NCBI RefSeq assembly: GCF_900078335.1
Contig: NZ_FKBR01000012.1
Location: forward strand, 297,671 to 361,670
Length of the DNA: 64,000 nucleotides
Direction: 5' to 3'
Source of the DNA: Bordetella trematum
Lineage (GTDB): Bacteria > Pseudomonadota > Gammaproteobacteria > Burkholderiales > Burkholderiaceae_B
Part shown: piece after piece, positions 22,338-31,426 of the stretch
How the letters are laid out: each line of letters begins with the position of its first letter
Numbering within the stretch: the stretch's first letter is position 1
The notes under the pieces: generated by a model
The model's input: only the letters and a program-made list of their open reading frames with translations
The model's database searches: none
Told to the model about the DNA's origin: nothing
Translations under genes and position numbers: made by a program

Positions 22338-23089
22338 GCGGCGCCTCCCTTCTCCTGGCGAAAGCCTCGCATCATGACGTTGGCATCACGCCCGACCTGC
22401 AAGGCCGGGCCCAGCGCCAGATCGGCGGCGCGATGGAAGCTGCGCTTGGTCGCAGCCATCGCCAGGGGGCTCCATGAAGCCAGGGTGCGGGCCAGCTCAA
22501 GCGCCTGCTCCAGAACCTGATCGTCAGGCACGACCCGGTTGCACAAACCCAGCGCCCGGGCACCCGCGCCATCCAGCGGCTCGGCCAGCGCCACCAGCTC
22601 GAACGCCTGCTTGCGCCCGACCTGGCGCACCAGATTTGCCATGACCACCGCGGCCACGATGCCATGCTTGAGCTCGGGATATCCGAAGCGCACGGTCTCG
22701 GACATCACGGCCAGGTCGCAGGCAATCGCCAGGCCCGCCCCGCCGCCCAGCGCATTGCCGCGCACGGCCGAGATCACGGGCTTGCTCATCTGGGAGAACA
22801 CCAGATGCAGCTCGGTCGTCAGATCGGCCCGGGCCAGCACCGCCTGCGGGTCCTGTGGCGTGAGGGCGGAGAACTCGCCGATGTCCGCTCCCGCGCAGAA
22901 CGACTTGCCCGCGCCGGTGAGCACCACCGCGTGGATGCCGGGCTGACCGTCCGCCTCGCGCAGGGCCGACAACAAGCCCTGGGTCAGGGCCGTATTCAAC
23001 GCATTGTGTTTTTCGGGACGGTTCATGGTCAGGACGCGCACGGTCCCTTGGTCTTCGATAAGCAGGGGTGACATGGATTCGAAACTCAT
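22334..23089 (-). CDS. enoyl-CoA hydratase/isomerase, second copy
   Basis: 251 residues of the crotonase superfamily with KSFCAGADIGEF and ALGGGAGLAIACDLAVMSE forming the oxyanion hole, and FGYPELKHGIVAA. Distinct in sequence from the hydratase at 19324, so two different steps of the pathway are likely. It is tightly spaced with the flavin-dependent enzyme gene upstream (9 bp) and overlaps the CoA-transferase gene downstream. Confidence 0.88.
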   Translation of the reverse strand: MSFESMSPLLIEDQGTVRVLTMNRPEKHNALNTALTQGLLSALREADGQPGIHAVVLTGAGKSFCAGADIGEFSALTPQDPQAVLARADLTTELHLVFSQMSKPVISAVRGNALGGGAGLAIACDLAVMSETVRFGYPELKHGIVAAVVMANLVRQVGRKQAFELVALAEPLDGAGARALGLCNRVVPDDQVLEQALELARTLASWSPLAMAATKRSFHRAADLALGPALQVGRDANVMMRGFRQEKGGAA

Positions 23090-23098
23090 AAGAATGGA

Positions 23099-24073
23099 TC
23101 AGGCGCCCAGCGCGCCCGGCTGAACGGAAGACAGGGTCTGCATGCGTCGCATGGCCTCGGCCAGCTCGGCGGCCAACTGCTGCACGACCTGGGCGGCCGG
23201 CTCGATCCGGGACACGAGCCCGGCAGACTGGCCAAGCTCGACCTTGCCCCATTCGACATCGCCGTCCAGCGCGGCCTGTTTCAAGGTGCTGCGCTGGAAC
23301 AGCGCTTCATACTCTGGCTGGCTGATCTGATCACGCTCGGCGTCCAGCACCGCCTGCGCGAAAGCATTGCGTATGCCCCGAACCGGCAGGCTACGGCGTC
23401 CGACCAGCACCGTGTCATGTACATCGGCAGCCAGCACGGCCGCCTTGTAATTGGGATGAACGCCCGCCTCTTCCGTGAGCAGGAAGCGGGTGCCCAGCTG
23501 TACCGCGTCGGCGCCCAGCGCCAGCAACGCGGCAATGCCCCAGCCGTCGGCGACACCGCCCCCGGCGATCACTGGAATCGACACCTCCTGCAGCACACGA
23601 CGCACCGTCACCAGGGTGCTGACTTCGTTGGCTGGCGGATGCCCGCCCGCCTCCGCACCCACCACCACCAGGGCATCGACACCCGCCTGCGCCGCCTTCC
23701 TGGCGTGTTCCAGTGTGGACACCACCTGTATCCACACCGCGCCGTAGTCATGAAAGCGCGCCAGATGCGCCTTGGGCCCGCCCTGCGAGGCCATGATCAC
23801 GGGCACCTTGCGCGCGGCCATCGCATCGAGCAACTGCGCAGACTGGGGTCGATACAAGGGAATATTGACGGCATAAGGCTGATCGGTCGCCGCCGCCAGC
23901 TGGTCCAGCGTGCGGCAGAAGTCGGCCTCGCGCATCGGCCCGGCCGCAAGCACGCCCAGCGCCCCTGCATTCGACACCGCCGCCGGCAGCGCGACGTTGG
24001 ACGAAGCCCAACTCATGCCGGCCTGGACGATCGGCAGCCTGGTTCCCAACAAACGGGTCACCCTTGTCTGCAT
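23099..24073 (-). CDS. nitronate monooxygenase-like flavoenzyme
   Basis: 324 residues, an FMN-binding TIM barrel of the 2-nitropropane dioxygenase/enoyl reductase II family. Hallmarks: PIVQAGMSWASS at the start, VVGAEAGGHPP (near residue 150), PVIAGGGVADGWGIAALLALGADAVQLGTRFL binding FMN phosphate. Family members oxidise nitronates or act as enoyl reductases; the CoA-thioester context leaves both open. It is the first gene of the cluster, directly behind the nested palindrome, so it marks the operon's 5' end. Confidence 0.85.
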   Translation of the reverse strand: MQTRVTRLLGTRLPIVQAGMSWASSNVALPAAVSNAGALGVLAAGPMREADFCRTLDQLAAATDQPYAVNIPLYRPQSAQLLDAMAARKVPVIMASQGGPKAHLARFHDYGAVWIQVVSTLEHARKAAQAGVDALVVVGAEAGGHPPANEVSTLVTVRRVLQEVSIPVIAGGGVADGWGIAALLALGADAVQLGTRFLLTEEAGVHPNYKAAVLAADVHDTVLVGRRSLPVRGIRNAFAQAVLDAERDQISQPEYEALFQRSTLKQAALDGDVEWGKVELGQSAGLVSRIEPAAQVVQQLAAELAEAMRRMQTLSSVQPGALGA

Positions 24074-24087
24074 TGTCGCCTCCTCAA

Positions 24088-24131
24088 ATTAGTTTAAATT
24101 ATCAACTATATAGTTGACATCATAAACTAAT
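24088..24131. promoter_or_regulatory. 44-bp nested palindrome heading the catabolic operon
   Basis: An inner perfect palindrome TCAACTATATAGTTGA (24102-24117) and outer arms ATTAGTTTA (24088-24096) / TAAACTAAT (24123-24131) share the same centre; 18 of 22 bases match between half-arms overall. It lies 15 bases before the first gene of the cluster and looks like a dimer or double-dimer operator, most plausibly for the MarR protein. Confidence 0.7.
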
Positions 24132-24309
24132 AAAATGCAATGAAGACCTTGCAGGATTTCTGCGACGAACGACCAGTTGATAAAATCAAACTACTTTCCT
24201 GCCGCTTTTCCAGGGCAAGCCATGGCAGATTGCGGGCACAAAAAAAGCGGCTCGCGCCGCTGCCGCTCCATCGATCCCTGCCGCTTCCCGCCTCATCGCC
24301 GACACCCTC

Positions 24310-24924
24310 ATGACCGACACGATGTACTTCTATGACCCGCAAGGCCCGCATGGCCTGGCCCATGACCCCTTCAAGGCGATCATCGCGCCACGGGTGATCG
24401 CCTGGGTCTCCAGCCGCAGCGCCGCCGGCCAGTTCAATCTGGCCCCTTACAGCTTCTGCGGCGCCTTCTCCAACCAGCCCAAACTGATCGGCTTTTCCAG
24501 CGATGGCTGCAAGGACACCGTGCGCAATATCGAAGAAACCGGCGAGTTCACCTGGAACATGGTGTCGCGCGACATGCTCGATGCCATGAACGCGAGTTCG
24601 GCGCCGGTGGCGCACGGCGTCGATGAATTCACGCTCAGCGGCCTGCGGCATGCGCCCGGCCGCAGCATCAAGACGCCCTACGTGGCGGACACGCCGGTCG
24701 CCCTGGAGTGCCGGCTGGTGCAGATCATCCATCTGCATGACATGGATGGGCAGCCGACCGCCAACCGCCTGGTGCTGGGCCAGGTGGTCGGCGTGCTGAT
24801 CCAGCCGCGCTGCCTGCGTGATGGCCGCTTCGATCTGCAGGCCGCGCAACCGGTCATGCGCGCGGGTTATCGCGGCGACTACGCTGCCCTGGGCGAGATG
24901 TTCGAACTGCTGCGTCCCGCCTGA
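24310..24924 (+). CDS. flavin reductase-like domain protein
   Basis: 204 residues of the FMN-binding split-barrel flavin reductase-like family, with IAPRVIAWVSSRSAAGQFNLAPYSFCGAFSNQP as the flavin-binding segment and DTVRNIEETGEFTWNMVS. Such proteins either supply reduced flavin to a monooxygenase or bind FMN for another reductive step. It is divergent from the catabolic cluster, with the palindrome in the shared 236-bp gap, so it may be co-regulated. No partner monooxygenase other than the nitronate-monooxygenase-like gene is nearby. Confidence 0.85.
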   Translation: MTDTMYFYDPQGPHGLAHDPFKAIIAPRVIAWVSSRSAAGQFNLAPYSFCGAFSNQPKLIGFSSDGCKDTVRNIEETGEFTWNMVSRDMLDAMNASSAPVAHGVDEFTLSGLRHAPGRSIKTPYVADTPVALECRLVQIIHLHDMDGQPTANRLVLGQVVGVLIQPRCLRDGRFDLQAAQPVMRAGYRGDYAALGEMFELLRPA

Positions 24925-24934
24925 GACGTCAGAG

Positions 24935-24963
24935 GCGGGCCGGCGGCGAACGCGCCGGCCCGC
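24935..24963. terminator. bidirectional hairpin
   Basis: GCGGGCCGGCG / CGCCGGCCCGC, perfect 11-bp stem with a seven-base loop, between the convergent flavin reductase-like gene and ddh. No T-run. Confidence 0.6.
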
Positions 24964-24982
24964 ACTCGCATAACAGCCAGGC

Positions 24983-25981
24983 TTAGAGTAGCTCGGCGCG
25001 CAGTTGCTCGGCGCTCTTGGGCGACAGCAGGCCCGGCGGCACATCGAAGACCGTCTTGCAACCGACCTGACCCGCCTGGTGCAGGCGGTGCACGGCGCGG
25101 GCGTAGGCCACCAGCACGCTGGAGGTGAACTCGGGATTGCTTTCCAGCTGCAGGCTGTACTCGATGACCTGCTTGTTGCCATCAGTGGTATTGCCGCTGC
25201 GGATGACAAAGCCGCCGTGAGGCATGGCGGCGTGGTCGCGCGCCAGCGCTTCGGCGCTGATGAAGTTCACCGTCGTGTCGTACTGGTCGAAGTAGTGCGG
25301 CATGTTGACGATGGTCTCGCGCACCGTGTCGGCGTCGGCGCCGGCCTCCAGCACGACATAGCAATCGCGGCGGTGTTTCTCGCGCGTGCTCAGTTCCGGA
25401 CGCACGCCGCTGCGCACGCGCTCGACCGCCTCGGGAACCGGAATCGTGTATTGGGCAGCGCCCGCCACGCCCGGAATGCGGCGGATGGCATCCGAGTGGC
25501 CCTGGCTCAGCCCCTTGCCCCAGAAGGTATAGGTGGCCCCGTCAGGCAGCAGCGCCTCGCCCATGACGCGGTTCAGCGAGAACATGCCCGGATCCCAGCC
25601 TGCCGAGATCAGGGCGGTCGTCTTGCCGGCCTGGGCGGCGGCATCCACCGCGGCGAAATGCTCGGGGATGCGGGCGTGCGTATCGAAGCTGTCCACCAGG
25701 TTGAAACGCGCAGCCAGTTCCGGGCTCTGGCGCGGCAGGTCATCCTTGGAACCACCGCAGAGGATCAGCACGTCGATGCGGTCTGCGTGATCCGCCAGGC
25801 TGTCCATGCGATGCACCGGCACCGCTGCGCTCAGGGGTTTGAGCTGCGCCGGGTCGCGACGCGTATAGATGCCGGCCACCGTCAGGTCCGGATTGCGGGC
25901 GATTGCCGCCTCCACGCCCCGGCCCAGGTTGCCGTAGCCGACGATACCGATGCGGATGCTGCCGTTGTGCTTGCGCTCCAT
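24983..25981 (-). CDS. ddh: meso-diaminopimelate D-dehydrogenase
   Basis: 332 residues from the ATG at 25981. The N-terminal Rossmann motif IGIVGYGNLGRGVE binds NADP; ILCGGSKDDLP, SFDTHARIPEHF, ALISAGWDPGMFSLNRV and FWGKGLSQGHSDAIRRI match the diaminopimelate dehydrogenase family. The enzyme makes meso-diaminopimelate from tetrahydrodipicolinate in one step for lysine and peptidoglycan, bypassing the acylated route. It stands alone. The family is patchy among bacteria but known in Bordetella. The region immediately upstream carries no obvious operator. Confidence 0.93.
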   Translation of the reverse strand: MERKHNGSIRIGIVGYGNLGRGVEAAIARNPDLTVAGIYTRRDPAQLKPLSAAVPVHRMDSLADHADRIDVLILCGGSKDDLPRQSPELAARFNLVDSFDTHARIPEHFAAVDAAAQAGKTTALISAGWDPGMFSLNRVMGEALLPDGATYTFWGKGLSQGHSDAIRRIPGVAGAAQYTIPVPEAVERVRSGVRPELSTREKHRRDCYVVLEAGADADTVRETIVNMPHYFDQYDTTVNFISAEALARDHAAMPHGGFVIRSGNTTDGNKQVIEYSLQLESNPEFTSSVLVAYARAVHRLHQAGQVGCKTVFDVPPGLLSPKSAEQLRAELL

Positions 25982-26183
25982 GCTGTAGATGCCTTTCTTC
26001 TCTGAGTTGAAAACATGAAAAATGCCAGCGCTTGATCGACAAGCGCTGGCATCGTATTCCGTGGCCTGGCGCGTTCGGGACGCGACGCCTGCGCGGCGTG
26101 GCCGGCGCTGCGGCCATCCGGGCCGACCCCAAAGAGTAACGCAGACCGGCCCCGCCTGTCGTGCCCGGCAAGGCCGGCTTGCC

Positions 26184-27125
26184 TCAGGGCTGGCGCGCCA
26201 CCTCAAGGGCACGGGCAAGCGACGCCCCCAGCATCTCGCCATGCCCGAATTGCGGAAAAACTTCATATGTGGCGTCGGCGCCGGCTGCCTTCAGGCCTTC
26301 GCCCATTTCCCGCACCGCCGCACGCGGATCGTCGGCGCCTGCGCCAGGCACCCCGCCGGGCGCGGGCCGGCCGGGCTCGCGCGGCTTGGTGCCCACCAGG
26401 ATCGCCACCCGCTTGCCGGCGGCCTGGCGGGGATCGAAACGACGCCACTCCTGCACCAGCACGCCGTCATGCCACCAGGCCGACGGATCGCCCACGATAT
26501 AGCGCGCGAACGACTGCGGCTGCGTAAACAGCACGTGCAGCGCGAACAACCCGCCATACGAATGCCCCCACAGATACTCCCGTGACGGGTCGATGTCCGC
26601 ACGCTCGCGCGCCAGCGGCCTGACCCGGGCATTGAGCAGATCCAGAAACTCATCCGCCCCGCCCCCGACCCGCTCGCGCACCACCGGCGCGGCCACGCGC
26701 TGGCCGTTCTGATAGACCGGCGGCGTGTAGTCATAGGCACGCGCCACCACATCGTTGCGTGTCTGGACGTTGTAGCCCACCGCCACCAGCACCGGCGCCT
26801 CGCCCTGCCCCAGGCCGTTCAGGTCCTGATCGGTCAGGGTGGCCAGGGCGGCATTGCCATCCAGCATGTACAGCGCCGCCCGCCCCCCGGCCGGCGCCGC
26901 CTGCCGGGGAATGGCAAGCTGGATGCGGTACTGGCGCTTGCCATCGGCAGAGTCCAGCCGGTGGGTCTCGAACCGATAGACAGCCGAAGGCCGGTCAGCC
27001 ACGGTTTCGCCCAGCGGCTGCATGCCGGGGCGCAGCGGCGCGGCGGGCGTCTGGGCCTGGACGAGGCCGCTCATCGCGCACGCCGCCAGGGCAAGGGGAA
27101 ACCATCGGGAAAATAAGCGTGTCAT
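26184..27125 (-). CDS. periplasmic alpha/beta esterase, siderophore hydrolase-like (IroE/Fes type)
   Basis: 313 residues from the ATG at 27125, starting with a signal peptide (ending VQAQ). It has the alpha/beta-hydrolase elbow GHSYGG (nucleophile Ser) around residue 175 and a late His in FPQFGHGEM, the arrangement of IroE-like ferric-siderophore trilactone esterases. The 5-bp gap to the TonB receptor remnant suggests one transcript: receptor, then esterase. With the receptor truncated, the esterase may have lost its purpose. Confidence 0.82.
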   Translation of the reverse strand: MTRLFSRWFPLALAACAMSGLVQAQTPAAPLRPGMQPLGETVADRPSAVYRFETHRLDSADGKRQYRIQLAIPRQAAPAGGRAALYMLDGNAALATLTDQDLNGLGQGEAPVLVAVGYNVQTRNDVVARAYDYTPPVYQNGQRVAAPVVRERVGGGADEFLDLLNARVRPLARERADIDPSREYLWGHSYGGLFALHVLFTQPQSFARYIVGDPSAWWHDGVLVQEWRRFDPRQAAGKRVAILVGTKPREPGRPAPGGVPGAGADDPRAAVREMGEGLKAAGADATYEVFPQFGHGEMLGASLARALEVARQP

Positions 27126-27130
27126 GAGAT

Positions 27131-28015
27131 TCACCACGTGGAGTTCATGTTGACTGAAACCAGGCGCCGCGCGCCGAAGCAGCAGCTGGCGCTGCCCGAG
27201 CAACTCGCGACATATTCCTTGCCCGTCAGGTTGCTCGCGTTCAGGGAGAGCTTCAGACCCTTGAGGGCCGGATTGAGATAGCTCATGTCATATCGAATCG
27301 CGGCATCGATCAGGTTGATCGACGGACTGCGATAAGCGTTGGCGGTGTCGCCATAGCTGCTGCCGATATGACGCAGCCCGGCGCCCAGGCTCAAGCCGGG
27401 CAGCACGCTTTGCGGCAGGCGATAGTCCACCCAGAGATTGTAGGTACGGCGCGGCACGCGCAGCAGTTCCTTGCCCAGGTCGGTGCTGTTGCTCTTGGTG
27501 ACCTTGCTGTCCATCCAGGTCGCAGAGGCCACCACGGTGACGTGTTCGCTGAGCGCCATATTGCCTTCCAGCTCCAGCCCGCGCACCCTTGCGGCGCCGG
27601 TCTGCACCGGGCACTGCCGGCCGTCGCACAAGTGCGTCGGATCCGGGTCCGGCGTCGTGATGTTCTTCTGTTTGATCTCATAGGCCGAGAGCGTCACCAT
27701 GCTGCGCGAGCCGGCCGGCTGGTACTCGATGCCGATCTCCGCCTGCCTGCCTTCGGTCGGCTTGAAAGGCGTGTTGTAGTAATCCACGCCATTGACCGGC
27801 TCAAACGACGTGGCATAGCTGACATAGGGTGCCAGGCCGCTGTCGAACAGGTACACCGCGCCGGCACGCCCGGTTGTCGCCTCGTCGCTGTAGCGCGTGC
27901 TGAGGCCAGTGGTGCGCAGCCGCGAATCGTCGTGCGACCAGTCGCGGCGCAGGCCCAGCGTCGCGGCCACCCGGTTCCGATCGGCAGGCGCCGGGCTGGG
28001 TTGCGGTTTCATCAT
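27131..28015 (-). pseudogene. TonB-dependent siderophore receptor, N-terminal half missing
   Basis: About 294 residues corresponding only to the last third of a siderophore receptor barrel: from a LGLRRDW strand, through GLAPYVSYATSFEPV and RGLELEGN, to a C-terminal NSTW with the terminal aromatic of outer-membrane barrels. Signal peptide, TonB box, plug and ~500 residues are absent. The sequence before the likely first ATG (28015) is non-coding promoter-like DNA, so an internal deletion appears to have joined the promoter to the 3' part. The frame is otherwise intact, which implies a recent event. It cannot work as a receptor. Confidence 0.8.
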
Positions 28016-28104
28016 GGATATTCTGTTTTGCAAATAGGAATCAGAATCAATTTTAGCTTCTGCGTAAGACAGTAAGCAAAAGTCCCATCCGGTCTTTGCC
28101 ATCA

Positions 28105-28122
28105 ATTAGTCAATTTGCTAAT
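28105..28122. promoter_or_regulatory. ATTAG-N8-CTAAT operator before arsR-like gene
   Basis: Perfect 5-bp arms ATTAG/CTAAT just 10 bases before the regulator's ATG. The CTAATC half recurs in GTTATTTAGCTAATCG at 28478-28493 before the MFS gene, suggesting one regulator controls both. Confidence 0.5.
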
Positions 28123-28131
28123 CTTCATCTT

Positions 28132-28428
28132 ATGAATCCGATCCTAGCCAAGGCCATGGCCCTGGCCAACCCCAATCGCCTGCATATCCTGACGATCCTG
28201 GCCCATCCCGGGCGTCACTTCGGGCCTGGCCAGTTCGATGAGAGCGAGGGTGTCTGCGGGCTTTACATCGCCGACAAACTGGGAATCTCCGCGGCCACCG
28301 CCTCGGCGCACCTGAAGCAGCTGGTGCAGGCGGGCTTCCTGAGTTCGGTACGCATCGGGAAGTTCACCTACTTCAAACGCCTTCCCTCGGCCATGGACGA
28401 CTTCGCCGACGCCATACGCAAACTTTGA
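28132..28428 (+). CDS. ArsR-family winged-helix repressor
   Basis: 98 residues from the ATG at 28132; an alternative TTG at 28096 would put the operator inside the gene. ANPNRLHILTILAHPG and YIADKLGISAATASAHLKQLVQAGFLSSVRIGKFTYFKR form the winged helix with recognition helix. No cysteine-rich metal site typical of ArsR/CadC is evident, so it may belong to the non-metal subgroup. It precedes the MFS gene by ~120 bp in the same direction and is divergent from the receptor remnant. Confidence 0.85.
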   Translation: MNPILAKAMALANPNRLHILTILAHPGRHFGPGQFDESEGVCGLYIADKLGISAATASAHLKQLVQAGFLSSVRIGKFTYFKRLPSAMDDFADAIRKL

Positions 28429-28551
28429 GAGGTGTCGACCAGGCCTCATATCCTGCTTTTTTTCAGCCAAACAATTCGTTATTTAGCTAATCGTCTAACA
28501 ACCCGAGCGCCAGCGGAGACGCCGTCCACGGCCACCCGCAGCCTGCCCACC

Positions 28552-29721
28552 ATGCGCAACCCGACAAGCATTTTCCTGCTCTCTTTCATCAGCTTTCTCA
28601 TCGGCGTGGCCGAGTACGTCGTCGCCGGCATCCTCGACCAGATCTCGCGCGACCTGCAATTGCCCATCCCCATCGTCGGGCAACTGATCACGGTCTTTTC
28701 CATCGCCTTTGCCATCGGTACGCCCATCGTCATCACCCTGACCGCGCGCATGGACCGCAAGCGCCTGCTGGCAGGCTCGATGCTGGTGTTCGCCTTCGCC
28801 AATCTGATCATGCTGGCCCTCGGCGGCTATGGCCCCCTGAACTTCGCGCGCGCGCTTTCCGGCCTGAGCGGCGGCGTGATGGAAGTATTGCTGCTGACGC
28901 TGGCGGCCCGCCTGGCGCCTGAGGGCAAGAAGGCGGGCGCGATCGCCATGGTCGTCATGGGTTTCAGCGCCGCGCTCGTGATCGGCGTGCCGCTGGGCCG
29001 GGTAGTGGCCGCCTGGATGAACTGGCGCCTGGTCTTTGCCGGGCTGGGGCTGCTGACGCTTGCCGCCCTCATCCCGGTGGCGCGGCTGCTCCCGCACACG
29101 CAGGGCGAGGCGGGCATGCCACTGCACCAACAGCTCGGCCTGATCCTGCGCCCGCACATCATGACGGTGTACGCAATGACCTTCTTCTGGATCAGCGCCT
29201 TCTCCATCATGTATTCCTACATCTCGCCCTACCTCGCCACCGTGACCGGCATGACCGTCGGCCAGATCAGCCTGATGCTGCTGGCCTGCGGCCTGGCCAG
29301 CATCGCCGGCTCCCAGCTGGGCGGCCGTTATACCGACAGGGCCGGCGATGCCCGCACGCTTTTCGTCGGCTTCACCGCGCATGGCCTGACCCTGGCGCTT
29401 TGCTTCCTGGCGGGCCACGTGGCCTGGGCCATGTATGCCCTGCTGCTTGCCTGGTCGATCACTGCCTGGTCATCCGGCCCGGCGCTGCAGTTCCGCCTCA
29501 TCAGCCTGACTCCGCGCTCGACCAGCATCATCTTCAGCTTCTATACGTCGATGATTCAACTGGGCATGGCCGCCGGCGCCATTGCGGGGGCCATGGTGAT
29601 TCAGGCCGGATCGCTTGCGCTACTGCCGGCGGTCGGCGCCGCGAGCCTGCTGGTCTCGTTGCTGCTGCTGCCTCTCGTGGGCGGCGTCGGCCGTTGCGCG
29701 CCCTGCACGCCCCGGTTGTAG
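28552..29721 (+). CDS. MFS efflux transporter (DHA1, AraJ/PbuE-like)
   Basis: 389 residues with twelve hydrophobic helices. The N-terminal ISFLIGVAEYVVAGIL and RALSGLSGGVMEVLLLTLAARL followed by GRVVAAWMNWRLVF are typical of the sugar/purine/arabinose efflux DHA1 subgroup. A longer frame beginning GTG at 28432 exists, but the extension is not hydrophobic-topology-like and covers the operator. Probably regulated by the ArsR-type protein upstream through the repeated CTAATC element. Substrate unknown. Confidence 0.85.
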   Translation: MRNPTSIFLLSFISFLIGVAEYVVAGILDQISRDLQLPIPIVGQLITVFSIAFAIGTPIVITLTARMDRKRLLAGSMLVFAFANLIMLALGGYGPLNFARALSGLSGGVMEVLLLTLAARLAPEGKKAGAIAMVVMGFSAALVIGVPLGRVVAAWMNWRLVFAGLGLLTLAALIPVARLLPHTQGEAGMPLHQQLGLILRPHIMTVYAMTFFWISAFSIMYSYISPYLATVTGMTVGQISLMLLACGLASIAGSQLGGRYTDRAGDARTLFVGFTAHGLTLALCFLAGHVAWAMYALLLAWSITAWSSGPALQFRLISLTPRSTSIIFSFYTSMIQLGMAAGAIAGAMVIQAGSLALLPAVGAASLLVSLLLLPLVGGVGRCAPCTPRL

Positions 29722-30082
29722 ATCACGCGGCCGACTGCCTGCCGGGATACAGCCGGCAGCGTCCCCAGCCCTGGCCTTCAACGCCTGTTCCTGTCGTCCC
29801 CAACCATCACTCTGGTCTCTTCAGCCCAATCTCGACATAGGACATCCCATCTGAAAGTTCATTGATACCGGTAGCAAAAAAGCCGATTCTTGCCCACAGA
29901 ATCCGGGAAATCACCTAGAACAACCTCACTTGCTGCCGCCAGCTGAATTCTCTTAGACTTCCATACATAGGACATCCTACAAGCTAGAGATCGAGATAAC
30001 CGTAAAAGAGAGACAAGCACGTCCGACGCGCCTTCACTGGCACGAACAAGGCCGATGCAGGCGCTCTCCGCACCAGGCCGCC
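29722..30082. promoter_or_regulatory. gap with two ACATAGGACATCC direct repeats
   Basis: 361 bp without a gene. ACATAGGACATCC occurs at 29835-29847 and 29965-29977, 130 bp apart. The second copy extends to TAGGACATCCTA, an imperfect palindrome. Paired sites of this size suit a FadR-type GntR repressor, encoded at 32737 in the cluster that follows. Confidence 0.6.
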
Positions 30083-31426
30083 ATGCAGGATCATCACGTG
30101 CAACGCCGCTTTGCCGACATCCGCCACGACTTCGAGCGTGGTCATCTGACGCCGCGCGCCTATCTCGAAGAACAGATCGCGCGCATCGCCAGCTCTTCGT
30201 TGCGGGCCTTCTGCGCCACAGCCTTCGATGAGGCGCGGCAAGCCGCGGATGCTTCCACCCAGCGGTACCGGCACGGGCAAGCGCTGGGGCCCTGCGATGG
30301 CATGCCGGTGGGCATCAAGGACGTGATCGACACCGCCGACATGGCCACCGAATACCACAGCCGCTTGTTCAAAGGCCATCGCCCCCGCATCGACGCCCTG
30401 TGCGTTTCGGCGCTGCGGCGCGGCGGCGCGCTCGTTGTCGGCAAGACGGCCACGACCGAGTTCGCCATCGGCGCGGCCACCGAGACCGTCAACCCGCATG
30501 ACGCCGCCCACACGCCGGGAGGCTCCTCGTCCGGCGCCGGCGCGGCCGTCGCCGCAGGCCTGGTTCCCGCCAGTCTGGCCACCCAGACCCAGGGCTCGAT
30601 TCTCAGGCCGGCCAGCTACTGCGGCGCGGTCGGGTTCAAGCCGACCTGGGGCGCGCTATCGCTGGCGGGCGTGCATCCGGCCGCTGCGTCGCAGGATCAT
30701 CTGGGGGTCATCGCCGATTCCGTGCAGACCGCCTGGGACATCCTGAACGAAATCGGCTGCGATCGCGCCAACGCCACCCACGGCGCCCATTGGCCTGCGC
30801 TGCCCGCGCTGATGGCCGTGCCGCCAAGCAGCATCCGGGCCGGCATCCTGCGCACCCCGCATCTGGCCGAGCTTCCGGATGGCGCGTTGCAGGCCTTCGA
30901 CGATGCCCTGCGACGCCTGTCCGGCCGGGGAGTCGCGCTGATCGAACTCAGCGGCACCCCCACCGGCATGGCCATTGCGCCCAGTTTCAAGGCGATTCCG
31001 GAACTGTCGCGCCGTGTCCTGGCCTTTGAGCTGGCGCACCCGTTTCAACAATACGGCCAACGCTATCCCGACAGGATCGGCCACCGTGTCAAATCCTGGA
31101 TCCAGGAGTCATACACCGTCAGCGCAGCCGACTACGACAAGGCCAAACGTCAACGCGCCCACGCGCTACGCCTGATCGAAGACCTGAAAGCCCACGTGGA
31201 CGTGCTCCTGCTGCCGGCGTCTTCCGGCTGCGCGCCGCGCGGCCTGGCCGATACCGGCTCGCGATCGCTGCAAACCTATGCCTCCTTCCTGGGGCTGCCG
31301 GCCTGCTCGCTGCCCCTCATGCGGGTTGATGGCCTGCCCTTCGGCCTGCAGCTCATCGGCTTCAGCGGGGAGGACCACCGGCTTGCCTCGATGGCGCAGG
31401 CCCTGATGGGCGGGAGCCCCCCTTGA
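30083..31426 (+). CDS. amidase-signature family hydrolase
   Basis: 447 residues with the amidase-signature catalytic set: Lys in MPVGIKDVID, cis-Ser in TPGGSSSGAGAAVAAG, and nucleophile Ser in TQTQGSILRPASYCG. It hydrolyses an amide to acid plus ammonia in the cytoplasm. As first gene of a cluster with a CoA-transferase and hydratase, it could release the acid that is then converted to a CoA thioester. A second, only distantly similar amidase closes the cluster at 35342. Confidence 0.9.
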   Translation: MQDHHVQRRFADIRHDFERGHLTPRAYLEEQIARIASSSLRAFCATAFDEARQAADASTQRYRHGQALGPCDGMPVGIKDVIDTADMATEYHSRLFKGHRPRIDALCVSALRRGGALVVGKTATTEFAIGAATETVNPHDAAHTPGGSSSGAGAAVAAGLVPASLATQTQGSILRPASYCGAVGFKPTWGALSLAGVHPAAASQDHLGVIADSVQTAWDILNEIGCDRANATHGAHWPALPALMAVPPSSIRAGILRTPHLAELPDGALQAFDDALRRLSGRGVALIELSGTPTGMAIAPSFKAIPELSRRVLAFELAHPFQQYGQRYPDRIGHRVKSWIQESYTVSAADYDKAKRQRAHALRLIEDLKAHVDVLLLPASSGCAPRGLADTGSRSLQTYASFLGLPACSLPLMRVDGLPFGLQLIGFSGEDHRLASMAQALMGGSPP

